From contig CM055093.1 in the NCBI GenBank assembly GCA_029204225.1, forward strand, positions 20,370,595 to 20,434,594: DNA of 64,000 bases, read 5' to 3'. Below are positions 50,365 through 61,224 of this stretch, piece by piece. The notes under the pieces were generated by a model, which saw nothing but the letters and a program-made list of their open reading frames with translations, made no database searches and had not been told where the DNA came from. This DNA comes from Diphasiastrum complanatum. Its lineage: Eukaryota; Streptophyta; Lycopodiopsida; Lycopodiales; Lycopodiaceae. The first letter of the stretch is position 1. Each line of letters opens with the position of its first letter. A program made the translations under genes and the position numbers.

Positions 50365-53300
50365 TTAACTTGCTAGTTTTACAACACTACTTTGTTCCAA
50401 CTTAAGAATGATCTCCATCATCAGAATAGATCTCTTCTCAAGGATCCTAATATGTACAAAATAGGACACAACATAATTGATATAGATAATAGTGTCCATA
50501 TAGGATGCTTCACTATTTCTTACATCAATTTTACATAGAATCATAAAAATGGTACATGTAAAAGAACATAGAATCTCAATTAATGAATTCCTCCATGTAT
50601 CCATCTCTGGTTTCTCTGTAAAATAGCAGCAAACAAGTTGTAAATGAAAGTGATCAACAAGTGTTTGCATGCCTCCTCCACATTTCACTATACATATAGT
50701 GAATGCAACATGTATCTCCATGAATGAACTTCCATCACCACCTTGCCTTTGTAGATCTTCAATCCATGAAAGCCTTTGAGTGAATGAATGCCAAAAAGAT
50801 GTGTTCCCTACTCCATTTGAATGACCAAAACCTGAACTTGAAATACTTGAAGTACCTCCACAAGATTTGCACACAACGCTTGATCCTACAATGTCAACAA
50901 GTTGCCAATTTGCCAACACTAGAATACTAGATCTTGAACTTTGTTCAAAAGAAAACATATTGACCACTTCAATACCTTTCAAGATCTGAATGAATTCATG
51001 TACTTGATCATACAAACCAGCAATGATAACTATTCCATCTCCAAGATCCAAAGGATGCAAAACTATGGAACTAGTTTTATTGAAATTTGACAATTTCAAC
51101 ACATTGACATAACAATGTTCATACATGAGATTAGGCAAGTGAGGTAGAGTAAGAAGACACTTCCTTGCAGCTCCAAAGACCTTACTTGAACCTTCAAGAA
51201 CCTGTAAAAAAAGATCCAAAATGCCTTGACCATTTGTCTCTTCTTTGATGCTTTTCACTAGCTTCGAATTGCCACTTGTCTCTTGGTGTTGATGAAGCAA
51301 TCCAAGATCAACCTCTTGATCTTCCAATAAGACATCAAAGATCTTGCATATGTGAACATCTTCAGATCTGAAACTCTGAAGATACTCCCTCTCAAACACA
51401 TGATTAAGATCCCACAAGATCTCATCAATGCTCAAATTTGACCCTTCACTATAGTTAGTGAAAACAATGCCACCATCATAAACCAAAAGATAGATTCCAA
51501 CATTTCCATTTAACATGAAGTAGAGTAGGTGAAGATGAGTATCAAACCTAATCAAAACAGCCCTCTTGAGTTCATAACAAACCTCAATAAGCTCACCAAT
51601 GATATCTCCCTTGCCTTGAAGAAGTTGCCACTTGAGTTGCTCCATGTAGTCTTCTTCAACCAACCTTTTGCCATCTTGACCATGAATGAACAATCCACCA
51701 CAATCATAGAATGCTTTGAGTTGATGAAGAGATGTTAGATCCATGCTTTGGATCTTCCCAAGAACCACTCTTCCATTGCCCTTTCCTTCACAAGACTCCC
51801 TCTTAATGCTAGCACCACAAAAGTTAGAAACCTCCCTCTTGATAGTTGCACCATAAGAAGTAGAAGACTCTTGAATATTAGAAGCCAAGAAAAGAATCCT
51901 TAGTACCTTCAACATAAGAGTGATTGAAGTACTCTCTCTTTTCAAACATGAACTTCTACTCAATGATTTAGGTAATGAGTCATATGATAATGATTCTTCC
52001 TCACTATCGTTCATAAAAACATCATTCAAAGTACATCCTACTTTGAACACTTCACATACTTCTCTTCCTTTTGACTTGTGATCTCCCTCACCAAGTCTCA
52101 TGATAGAAACCTTTGATCTACTCTTTTTATGAAGAAATGTGACACCACTTGTTGCACAAATGACTTTATCACAAAAAGATGTAAAAGAACCATTTCCTTC
52201 AAGCATGCTCAAAGCACCATCATCTTTTCCCACATGATTACATACATCAATATGAAAAGAATTAGAAGAACAACCATCTTCTTGCAAAGAATGACACTTA
52301 GCATCTCCATCTTTTTCCATATGAACAAACAAGTCATTAGCAACAATCACTTCCAAAGAAGAATCTTCATCAACTCCATTGATGAAGTTAGCTCCTTCCT
52401 TACCTTTTCCATTTTTGCACTTGCCATCTAGCACCATTGAAGAACCACCAAGCCTTGGAAGTCCATGAGTAGAAGAGTACAAACATGATGCTAATTTAGC
52501 TCCACATGACTCCATATGACTAGTAGGTAACACTAGTGCATCTTCAAGATCCAATGGATCCAAAAAATTGACCATAGATTCACCAAAGCTTGCCAAGTTA
52601 GCACAACAATTATCATCTCCAAGAAGTACATTAGATCTCAACCTAGATCTAGCATTTTGTTTCTTATGGCATTCATTTGCAAAATGTCCTTTTATCCCAC
52701 AATAAAAGCACTTGAACTTTGACTTATTGTTCTTAGTAGAAGAGGAAGAGGAAGAGTGATCATCATGATCAAAGTTACCACCTTTGGACCATTTCCCTTT
52801 GCCTTTACCTTTGCCCTTGAATTTGCCTTTTGTGAAGAAAGCCTCTTCACCTCCACCTTGCAAGGATGCACCATCAAGCTTTGATTGCAACCTATGTTCT
52901 TCAGCCAATAAGATTTCTTGCAAGTCAACCACACTTGGCAAGACTCTTTGAATGGCAAAACTTTGCACAAGGTTAGCATGTTCATTTAGCAAACCATTCA
53001 ACATAACTTGGACTATTTCACCATCTTTTATGTTCTCATCAATGCATGCTAAATCATCACTTAGGGACTTAACTCTCAAGATAAATGCATGAGCACTTTC
53101 ACCCTCTCTTTGCCTACTAGAAAATATTTGTCTCCTTAGGGTCAATACCCTAGATGTGGACTTTGATTCAAAGAGCTTCTTTAAGGCATTCCATGCCTCA
53201 CTTGCACTTTGACACTTTCCAACTTCCTTGAGAAGTTCATTTGTAACATTCATTTTAATGATATGAAGAGCCCTTTTGGCCTTCTTATCAAACCTTTGTT

Positions 53301-53457
53301 GCTCTTGAAGTGTGAGAGGTCTCTCTTCAATTTCTGCAACTATGTCCATGAGTTCATTCAACTCAAGTAAGGACTCCATCCTCACTTTCCAAGTAGAGTA
53401 GTTTGATGAACTCAACCTTTCACTAGACTCTAGCATGATCCCACCATTGGAAGCCAT
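50365..53457 (-). CDS. gag: Gag protein with a large unrecognised C-terminal extension (1030 aa)
   Basis: Starts at ATG 53457 (MASNGGIMLESSERL) and ends TAA 50365-50367, adjoining the polypurine tract. Residues 1-200 are copia gag (STWKVRMESLLEL near 21-33, ALHIIKMNVTNELL near 63-76, FILRVKSLSDDLACID near 125-140). A Gly/Lys-rich stretch (210-226) precedes a CCHC knuckle with C250, C253, H258 and C263. Residues 265-1030 match none of the copia domains: there is no DSG protease, no integrase triad and no YVDD. That part is Ser/Cys-rich to about 500, then has longer hydrophobic-helical and strand-like sections (LHLLYFMLNGNVGIYLLVYD, EFIQILKGIEVVNMF) and a basic, hydrophobic tail. 1030 codons without a stop in AT-rich DNA argue for selection or very recent origin. 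Confidence 0.9.
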   Translation of the reverse strand: MASNGGIMLESSERLSSSNYSTWKVRMESLLELNELMDIVAEIEERPLTLQEQQRFDKKAKRALHIIKMNVTNELLKEVGKCQSASEAWNALKKLFESKSTSRVLTLRRQIFSSRQREGESAHAFILRVKSLSDDLACIDENIKDGEIVQVMLNGLLNEHANLVQSFAIQRVLPSVVDLQEILLAEEHRLQSKLDGASLQGGGEEAFFTKGKFKGKGKGKGKWSKGGNFDHDDHSSSSSSTKNNKSKFKCFYCGIKGHFANECHKKQNARSRLRSNVLLGDDNCCANLASFGESMVNFLDPLDLEDALVLPTSHMESCGAKLASCLYSSTHGLPRLGGSSMVLDGKCKNGKGKEGANFINGVDEDSSLEVIVANDLFVHMEKDGDAKCHSLQEDGCSSNSFHIDVCNHVGKDDGALSMLEGNGSFTSFCDKVICATSGVTFLHKKSRSKVSIMRLGEGDHKSKGREVCEVFKVGCTLNDVFMNDSEEESLSYDSLPKSLSRSSCLKRESTSITLMLKVLRILFLASNIQESSTSYGATIKREVSNFCGASIKRESCEGKGNGRVVLGKIQSMDLTSLHQLKAFYDCGGLFIHGQDGKRLVEEDYMEQLKWQLLQGKGDIIGELIEVCYELKRAVLIRFDTHLHLLYFMLNGNVGIYLLVYDGGIVFTNYSEGSNLSIDEILWDLNHVFEREYLQSFRSEDVHICKIFDVLLEDQEVDLGLLHQHQETSGNSKLVKSIKEETNGQGILDLFLQVLEGSSKVFGAARKCLLTLPHLPNLMYEHCYVNVLKLSNFNKTSSIVLHPLDLGDGIVIIAGLYDQVHEFIQILKGIEVVNMFSFEQSSRSSILVLANWQLVDIVGSSVVCKSCGGTSSISSSGFGHSNGVGNTSFWHSFTQRLSWIEDLQRQGGDGSSFMEIHVAFTICIVKCGGGMQTLVDHFHLQLVCCYFTEKPEMDTWRNSLIEILCSFTCTIFMILCKIDVRNSEASYMDTIIYINYVVSYFVHIRILEKRSILMMEIILKLEQSSVVKLAS

Positions 53458-54609
53458 GATTCTAATGTTTCTTCAACTTTTAGGTTTTGTCCTAAAGCAC
53501 TTAGCACTCACTTTTCTCTCAACAAATGATAGATAAAGAGATCTATGAAGATTTAGGACCCTAAAACACTTCTATCTTGAACCTAGATGGTTTCCAAGCA
53601 TAGAAAGGAAGATTGAAACACATGCAACACTTTGCACACACTAAGAATGGATTACAAAATCAAACCAACCTGAACACACTCTTGCTTAAGCTCTCAAACT
53701 TTCCAGCAAGTGACCAAATCAAGTTATGGTGTGAAGAGTTACTTGCATTCTTAGAAAATACCCAAAACTAGGATGCCAAGATTACCTAGTAATGAACAAA
53801 CTTGATCAACATATGATCAACACACTAAGATATTGATTCAACCTGTAAAACCACATGTAAACCACACTTCTAAAAGTTTATAAACTCCAGCAAGTGATAA
53901 ATACAAGATTTAGAGGTGAATGAATGAGCACACTTAGTGAATCACAAGACTAGCTTCACTATCTTGTCAAATCTTGGTGTTTAGATGTAGATCTAAGATC
54001 ACTTCACATGAGAATGTTCCTCAACCTGTTAAGAACCTGAAAACACACTTGCATAATGGTTAACACCTTCCAGCAAATGCTCCAATCAAATTACATAAGG
54101 AGAGTTACTTACATGCTCAACAAAGTACACCAAAAATTATGCCAAAATTGATGACAATCTTTACAATATGCTCTTCACAATGGAGCTTACAATATGTTCA
54201 CCCAAAAAAGGGGATCTTTCATCCAAATGGGAGCTTTGCTCAGCCTTTAGGAGAATTACAACTCACTCAAAAGAGCATTTGTCATCCACTTAAGGAGAAG
54301 TTTCATCCACTTAAGGAGAGTGTTCATCCAAGAATGGAGATTGTCAACAATAGGATTGAAAAGAACATTGTTAGTATTGAATATGCACAAGCCTCACAAT
54401 CACAAATGATTAGGTGTTATGATCTGATCCAAAATAGTTTCTTTTCAGCCTCTGATCTTCAATAGACCTGAAATATGCTTTTGATCCACAAGTTCAACTC
54501 ACAAAACAAAGGTTAGTAAGATTTGATCAACAAAGCAATGCAAAATCATGCTAGAACTTGATCAAACATCCAAATATCACAAAAAATGGAATACTTACTG
54601 TAAATAGAA
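53458..54609 (-). other. Leader of element K
   Basis: Non-coding. It contains a short tandem repeat in which TCATCCAC or TCATCCAAG starts at 54282, 54303 and 54324 (21-bp period). A plus-strand open frame across it is fortuitous. Confidence 0.7.
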
Positions 54610-54629
54610 GCCAACCAGCTCTGATACCA
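54610..54629 (-). other. Primer binding site of element K
   Basis: The minus strand reads TGGTATCAGAGCTGGTTGGC directly against the LTR, an unmutated initiator tRNA-Met type site. Confidence 0.93.
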
Positions 54630-55276
54630 TGTGAAAAATACAGATCCTAAGTGGATCTAAACTCCAAGATCATTGGCTTGAATGCTTGCACTCCAAACTA
54701 CATAAGCTAGGAATTGGCAACACATTCTATGCTACCTAGAATGCAAAGAACTTGATCAAAAAGCATTTATCACAAATGGAAACTTCCATAAACATCAAGT
54801 GCGGCCCAAAATAGCATTATACAGTCCATAATACATCAGCCTACCACTTTTGGAAAGCACCTAAGATCATACACACAAAGCTTGAACTCAATCACTACAC
54901 AATGCCAACAATGGAAGGAGAACCCAATAGAAAAATCTCTCATTAAGCAAATGAATACAATGGATCTGCTCCAACCTGTTTCTCCACGGCCTACCTGCTA
55001 TATATAGCTGAGAGAGATGACTCTCTCTCCTCTCTCTAGACCCTCCTTACCTAAAATATTCCCTATATAGGTAAAATTGGCATATATGTCCAAAATACAT
55101 GAAAATGGACTCATTTCGAAGGTCTTGAAGTTTGACACTTCTTCATACTGAAAAAATACACTTACTAAAAATATCTAGACCTGTTTCACACGTGTGAAAA
55201 GTCAGATCCTAAACTATGTGCCATTTTTAGCAATTTTGGCCTAAAACTAGACAAGGAAATGTTGACAATTTTCACA
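54630..55276 (-). repeat. 5' LTR of element K
   Basis: 647 bp and apparently identical to 49705-50351. CACACGTGTG lies at 55187-55196. Confidence 0.95.
54999..55006 (-). promoter_or_regulatory. Candidate TATA box of the element K 5' LTR
   Basis: TATATATA, about 270 bp from the LTR's sense-strand start and followed on the sense strand by AGCAGG. A second TATA-like CCTATATAGGG lies about 60 bp further upstream. The choice between them is inference. Confidence 0.4.
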
Positions 55277-55877
55277 TCTTCTACAAAAGAGTTTGTATGG
55301 CCTTAAGCAAGCACCAAGGAGTTGGTATGCTAAGCTTAACACATTTTTACTCTATCAAAGGTTTGCTATGAGTGAGTATGATAATTCACTTTATTATAGG
55401 TTTGATGGAAATGATGTTACCATCTTGCTAATCTATGTGGATGATATTATCTTAAGTGGTGGAAACAATCAAGATGTTGATGAGATCAAGATTGCTCTTA
55501 AGATGGAGTTTGAGGTGCATGATCTTGGTCATTTGCATTACATTTTAGGAATAAAAGTAATTAGATCTTCTCAATCTACTTTCATTTGTCAAGAGAAGTA
55601 TGCTAATTCTATTCTAAAAAGATCTCATATGGTAGATACAAAGTCTTGTGATACACCTATGGATTCAGATGCAAAGCTAACTATAAGAGGTAATGAAAGA
55701 TCCTTTGAGGACATTACTCTCTATAGAAAGCTAGTTGGTTCACTCATCTATCTAACCATCACAAGATCAGATCTAAGCTATTGTGTTGGTAGATTAAGCC
55801 AATTTATGCAAGATCCTAGTGAATAGCATTGGAAGCTAGGGCAAAGAGTTTTGAGATACATCATAGGAGCACAAGAC
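55277..55877 (+). pseudogene. pol: RT and RNase H of element J, after the K insertion
   Basis: Begins with the repeated TCTTC and continues YGLKQAPRSWYAKLN, then LLIYVDDIILSGG near 55425, ILGIKVIRSSQSTFICQEKY, and the RNase H lead-in GSLIYLTITRSDLSYCVGRL. A TAG follows QDPSE at 55824. The sequence reads on to VLRYIIGAQD where the hairpin element begins. Confidence 0.88.
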
Positions 55878-56665
55878 ATTAGAGAAAATTTGAGCACAAA
55901 AGGGGCCTTTCAAAAAGATATCTTTTATTTTTTTTTCTCAAAAGTTTCTTCCACATGCTCCAATCAAAACACTCAAATTTGAAATCTACGTAACGTAGCT
56001 AATTCAAATTGATTTTCTTTTCTTTTCTTTTTAAAAGAACTGTAATTTTGCATCAGGAGCAGCCCGTAAATAAGCCATTTTATTTGTAGTATAGTATGCA
56101 AGTCAGCAAAAAAATAGTGTAACTGTTGAACGGAAACTCGGATTGAGACGATTATAGTGCCATTAGAAAGCCATCGACGAGAGCTTTTCAATCACACCCA
56201 ACATGACCCAGTTCCGAACTATGGTGAAGAAGTTATGGCCAGTCAAAGTTTTGGTCGATCAACACTTGGTCAACCCAACATCTCTTTCAAGCGCAGCCCG
56301 ATCAAATCGGTCAACTGTGCTTGAAAGAGATATCGGGTTGACCAAGTGTTGACCAACCAAAACTTTGACTGGCCATAACTTCTTCACCATAGCTCAAAAC
56401 TGGGTCATGTTGGATGTCATTGAAAAGCTCTCGTCGAGGGCTTTCTAATGGCACCATAAGCGTCTCAATCCGAGTTTTTGTTCAAAAGTTATGATTTTTT
56501 TCAGTCACAGACTATACTACCCACATAATAGCTAATCATCGAAGACTATGTGGGTAGGACTGCAAGTAGAAAAAGACTTTATTTTAGTATTTTACCTTGC
56601 CAAAAAATTTTCATCCTACGTGGCAATCCTTATAGGGCTCTTTCCAAGGCCAAATTTTCTCTAAT
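55878..56665. repeat. Hairpin element, copy 3 (most complete)
   Basis: 788 bp with 15-bp terminal repeats ATTAGAGAAAATTTG. Inside, about 56105-56300 and 56310-56505 are inverted copies of each other (about 200-bp arms). They contain CTCGGATTGAGACG, GTTATGGCCAGTCAAAG and CACTTGGTCAACCC and their complements, around a ~10-bp centre. No coding capacity. It lies in the RNase H of element J. Confidence 0.88.
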
Positions 56666-57120
56666 ATTTTGGCATATTGTATGAGAGGTCATCACCTAAC
56701 TTGTTTGGATTTTCAGATCCGAACTTTGTTGGAGATCAAATGGATAGGAAAATCCATAAGTTCACATTGTACTTTCATAGGTGATGGAACTAAATTATGG
56801 ATGCCAAAGAAACAAGCCACTATCTCATTATCATCTACTAAGGCCAAGATAAAGCACTTACTCATTGAACAAAAGAGATGCTATGGATCAAGAGGATGGT
56901 AAGTGATTTTCACTTGCTAAACTTTTAGAGAGTCCAATTATCTTTTGTGACAACCTATCAGCCCAGAAGTTGGCAAACAATCCTATCTTTCATGTAAGGG
57001 GCACACATATTGAGGTGGCATATCATTTTGTGAGGGAGCGAGTCATGGCAAAGGAGGTGGAGATTCAACATGTGTCCTCAAGGAAATGCATGGCTGATAG
57101 ATTTACCAAAGCATTATAAA
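56666..57120 (+). pseudogene. Late RNase H of element J
   Basis: FGFSDSDFLGDQMDRK-type sequence, ISSHCTFIGDG, KKQATISLSS, then QKLANNPIFHVRGTHIEV and AYHFVRERVMAKEVEIQ, in broken frames. It ends near DRFTKAL with a TAA. Its first part is duplicated in inverted form at 16690-16990. Confidence 0.8.
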
Positions 57121-57139
57121 AAGACTTGTTTAAAGTTGT

Positions 57140-58090
57140 GTGCATAGAATATAGGAAATTCTTGATATAGAATATTTCTTGAATGAGGAATATATCCCAG
57201 GTTATTGACTGTATCCCAGTGAGCTCATATTGGATGACAGAGTTTCACTAATTTCAAGGATAGCCACTGGATTTATTTGGAATTTAGCAGAACTTTGTAA
57301 TCTCTAGAAGTTGTTCTAGGTGATTGTATAAAATTTTATTTTGTTAAAGACGGGTGTTAAAATGGTTTTGGTATGTCTTTTGTATTTAATTACTTGGTTG
57401 ATTGTAGAATTTGGATAACTCATAATCTAGTTAAGAATCTGGTTGGAAGAATATTCTTGGAATCCAGTAATTTTTCCTGGGAACAAAATTTCAAAATGAT
57501 TATTATATTTCTTGAGTGATATGTTGCACATATACTCCAGTATCTCTTAATAATTAAATATGGTTTTGGAATTTTGTAAATTATGATTGATGGAGATCTA
57601 TAATTGGACATAGGAGCACTTGCATGGTGTTTGACTGCTATAATGCAAGAATAGGAGGTCAATTGCTTATATTTGAGTTGCATGGGATTCTGAGAGGAAT
57701 ATTCTCTCTCCAAAGGAGATTATATATACTAGTGAAAACTTGCCCATCTCCATATTGGATTTTCTTATTCATGAAGCCAGGATCCCCTCCTCTCTTGCAT
57801 TCATTTACCATGGCTATTGACTAACCATTTCCTGTTGGTTGAGTGGTTTTGCTCCGTAGGTCTTCTTTTTTGGTTGCGTGCAACAGGATCTAGTCATTTA
57901 CTTGGCGATCCTTACAACATCACCATCACCATCCTCCTCAATATCATTGGAAGATGATCAACCTTTGGCCCAAATAGTGTTTTTATTCATTGAAGCAATT
58001 CATTTTGAAGCATTAGATCAGATCTATAAGGCTGATACATACTTCCAAGCAGATACCGTGGAATGTCCTCCTTGTTATCCTTGAACTTGG
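57140..58090 (+). repeat. Probable 3' LTR of element J
   Basis: Follows the RNase H end. Relatives are 24890-25440 and 16262-16689 (both minus). The exact ends are uncertain: GGGTGTTAAAATGG near 57353 could be a purine tract and LTR start, and 58080-58090 is where the match to the other arm's junction changes character. Confidence 0.55.
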
Positions 58091-58453
58091 TTTTGATAGA
58101 ACTTCTTCTATCCACCACATAGCAAGATATTCAGTGAATAGCAGTACACTTCTTATCACACTCACGAAATCTGGAATTCAATGCTCAATCACAATTACAT
58201 GGACAGAATAGTGACATCTTATAAAATGTGCTAGCGCAAAAGATAAGAAAACTGCAATGCATGCCAAGACATGATTTCAAGAAAACCAAGATGGTCTTTA
58301 TTCATTCATAAGTGCATAAGTACCAAAAGTGCTCTCTCTTTGAGTTGTAGCGTAGAGACGCATTCCAAACTAAACTTCGCAAATGATAAAAAAAATGGAC
58401 AAGTATGCATATTGTGGCTTTATAACTTTTCGCAATACTAGTGGCTTTATAAC
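58091..58453. other. Junction sequence between elements J and G, no gene seen
   Basis: Matches 15959-16261 in inverted orientation (for example GCATTACAG / CTGCAATGC-type and TATGCATACTTGTCCAT). Its origin is unknown. Confidence 0.6.
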
Positions 58454-58719
58454 TTAGAATTTGCTTTGAACAGGAACGCAGATCATGCTACACAATAACA
58501 CAGACTAAAAATGCTCTCCACAACAAGCTCACATAGCAATTGTATTTCTCAAAATGTACACTGTACATATAGTTGTTCACTCAGGCAACCCATGCATGAC
58601 CCATGTTGCCGTTGGCGGGACGGGTGTCCCGTTGACTTGCCTTGTGGCGAGGCCATTTGATCCTTATCGACTGATAGGACCCACAATACAATAGCACAGT
58701 GATTCTACTTTAATTCTAA
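58454..58719 (-). repeat. 3' LTR of element G
   Basis: 266 bp; the plus strand starts TTAGAATTTGC and ends TTAATTCTAA. The three foldbacks are at 58583-58609, 58616-58631 and 58639-58653, with base changes inside the stems. Confidence 0.82.
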
Positions 58720-58767
58720 CTCTCTCCCTTGAAGTACAGTCTACTTTTTATACAGTCAGCTTTAAAG

Positions 58768-60610
58768 TCAACAAACTTTAAGTACATAAAGCTTTGATCT
58801 AAACTTATCAGAATTGTATCCAACAAGTGGCTTAGTGAAAATATAAGCTAGTTGTTCTTCCGTACTACAATGAACAACATGGATTTCGCGACTCAGCAGC
58901 CTCTCACGTATAAAGTGATATTGAATCTCAATGTGTTTGGTTCTCACATGGAACACTGGATTTTTTGCTAGCTGGATGCCACTCTGACTGTCGCTATGTA
59001 AAGTCGTGGGATTTTTTTCCTTCATGCAAACTTCTTCCAAGATTTGTCTCAACCATATAGCTTCCTGCGCTGCACTACACATTACCTTATACTCTGTTTC
59101 TGTGGTGGATAGAACAATTGTACTTTGCTTCTTACTAGACCAAGAAAAACAAATGTCACAAAGCTGGAATACATACCCCGTGGTGGATCTACGATCATTA
59201 TAGTCACCTCCCCAATCCGCATCCACATAGCCACACAACTCAGGTAAACCCTCATGCTTCCTATAAATCAAGCCATAATCTGAAGTGTCTTTTACATAAC
59301 GCAAAATGCATTTAGCTGCCTTCCAATGTGTTTCTGTAGGTGCTGCCATAAACTGACTTACAATACCAATAACATAACATATATCTGGTCTAGTCATGGT
59401 AAGGTAAATCAAGCTCCCTACTAACTGTCTATACAGCAACGTAGCATCAAATGACTGTGACTCATCAAGCTTAGAAAGCTTTTTACCTGGTTTAATAGGA
59501 GTATTCACTGGTTTGCAATCCTTCAACCTAAACCTGTGCAGCAACTCTTTGACATACTTCACTTGTGTTCAACCCACTTTGTGTCCTGTTTGCCACACCT
59601 CTACTCCAAGGCAATAATGCATCAGGCTGAGATCTGACATCTCGAATTGTTCCATGAGGTCTTTCTTGATCATATCAATCATCTCTTGATTATTTTCTGT
59701 AATAATCAAGTCATCAACATAAAGAGCAATCAAAGCAACCGTACCATCAAAGCATAAGACATACAAATTTGGATCAGAATGTGTTGTCACCATCTCCTTT
59801 GAACGAAAGTAGGCATCAATCCATAAATATCACGCACGTGGTGCCTATTTAAGACCATAAAGCACTTTCTTTCACTACAAAGCCTTCAGGTTTATCCATG
59901 AACACCTCTTCTTTTAACTCACCATTTAGAAAAGCAGACAACCAAAATGTGAAGCTAAAGCAACAAGTAGACGTAGAGTATTCCACTTACATACCGACGC
60001 AAAGGTCTCCTCATAGTCGATGTCTTTACTTTGCGCATACCCTTTGATCACCAATCTTGCCTTGTGCTTTGCTATACTTCCATCTGCATGGTACTTAGTC
60101 ATGTATACCCATTTGCAACCAATGGATTTCTTGCCAACTCGTGGTTCTACTAAGTTCCATGTGCTATGTTTAGCAATTGACTCCATCTCCTCTCCCATGG
60201 CCTTGACCCAAATGTCATCATCCTTCGCTTCACCATAAGTCGAAGGTTCTTTGCTTTGAATAATGCTAGATAAGAGAGCATAATTTGCTTCATACCTTTC
60301 AGGGTGTGACTTCTCTCTTGTTGATCTTCGTAGCTCTCCCTGGCTAGATGATCTTGGAAAGTCATCCATGTCGCAGCTCTCCAACAATCTCTCAAACCAC
60401 TTGGGAGCTTCTTGTCAGGTGATCGACAACCTGGTGAAAATGTATCCCACGGTACATCCTTCTCCTTGCATTTGTCACCTGCAACTTCAATCCTTCTCAC
60501 ACCAAAAGGTTTGTCTCTACCTCTCCAACCTGTCTCTCGAGGTTGAGTAGTAGTATCTTGAGATGTATCCTCATGTTCATCACTTGGAAAGTCAGTAATG
60601 GATCATCATC
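58768..60610 (-). pseudogene. pol: Copia RT and RNase H pseudogene of element G
   Basis: The linker (DMDDFPRSSSQGELRRSTRE) leads to RT (GCKWVYMTKYHADGS, near 60100). A ~30-bp deletion near 59938 removes the block that element C retains (HHMDVKSAFLNG). The GLKQAPRAW block survives with two stops near 59830-59850. YVDD is near 59700. RNase H is open from 59562 to 58768, with LSTTETEYKVM, FHVRTKHIEIQYHFI and the end SKLYVLKVC. Deletions differ from those in C, so the two copies decayed separately. Confidence 0.87.
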
Positions 60611-60614
60611 AGTC

Positions 60615-61224
60615 ATTAGAGAAAATTTGAACATAGAAGAGGCCTTTCAAAAAGATACTTTTTATTTTTTTCTCAAAAGTTTCTTCCACATGGTCCAAAC
60701 AAACACTCAAATTTGAAATTGATTTTTTTTTTTTAAAAGAACTGTAATTTTGCGTTGGGGGCAGTCCATAAATAAGCCATTTTATCTATAATATAGTATG
60801 CGACTCAGCAAAAAGACAGTGTAACTTTTGAACAACAACCTTGGATTGAGACGATTATGGTGCCATTAGAAAGCCCTCAAAGAGTGCTTTTCAATGACAC
60901 CCAAGATGATCCAGTTCCGAGCTACGGTGAAGGTCAACTGCGCTTGAAAGAGATATCGGGTTGACCAAGTGTTGACCAACCAAAACTTTGACTGGCCATA
61001 ACTTCTTCACCGTAGCTTGACACTAGGTGATCTTGGATGTCATTGAAAAGCTTTTGTCGAGGGCTTTCTAATGGCACTGTAATCGTCTCAATCCAAGTTG
61101 TCATGCAAAAGTTATGCTTTTTTTTCAGCCACAGACTATATTATGCACATAGTAGCTAACCATTGAAGATTGTGTGGGCAGAATTGCGGGCAGAAAAAGA
61201 CTTTATTTTAGTATTTTACATTGG
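60615..61224. repeat. Hairpin element, copy 4 (one end truncated)
   Basis: Starts ATTAGAGAAAATTTGAACA and includes both inverted halves around 60850-61090 with a shorter loop. It ends at TTTTACATTGG, lacking the outer ~60 bp seen in copy 3. It joins directly to gag sequence of element I. Confidence 0.83.

Larger units (their letters stand above)
49705..55276 (-). mobile_element. Element K: young non-autonomous gag-only copia-type retrotransposon
   Basis: 5572 bp with 647-bp LTRs that I find identical by eye, a perfect TCTTC target duplication, an initiator tRNA-Met primer site, a polypurine tract and one intact 1030-codon ORF. There is no protease, integrase, RT or RNase H. This layout matches what has been called TR-GAG: terminal repeats plus gag, mobilised by pol of related elements. 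It sits inside the RT gene of element J. Confidence 0.93.
48350..58090 (+). mobile_element. Copia element J, 5'-truncated, interrupted by element K and a hairpin element
   Basis: Integrase to early RT lies at 48350-49704, RT and early RNase H at 55277-55877, late RNase H at 56666-57120 and a probable LTR at about 57140-58090. Element K (49705-55276) and hairpin copy 3 (55878-56665) account for the gaps. Gag and protease are absent. Confidence 0.85.
58454..60614 (-). mobile_element. Decayed copia element G, inverted relative of C
   Basis: On the minus strand, linker and RT (60610-59560), RNase H (59560-58768), purine tract (58720-58731) and LTR (58454-58719). The hairpin element at 60615-61224 is in the same position as in C. 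Confidence 0.85.

Noticed and set aside
54139-54465. 108-codon plus-strand frame in the element K leader
   Set aside because: It is antisense to the element and caused by a 21-bp tandem repeat. Element K's own ORF is on the other strand.
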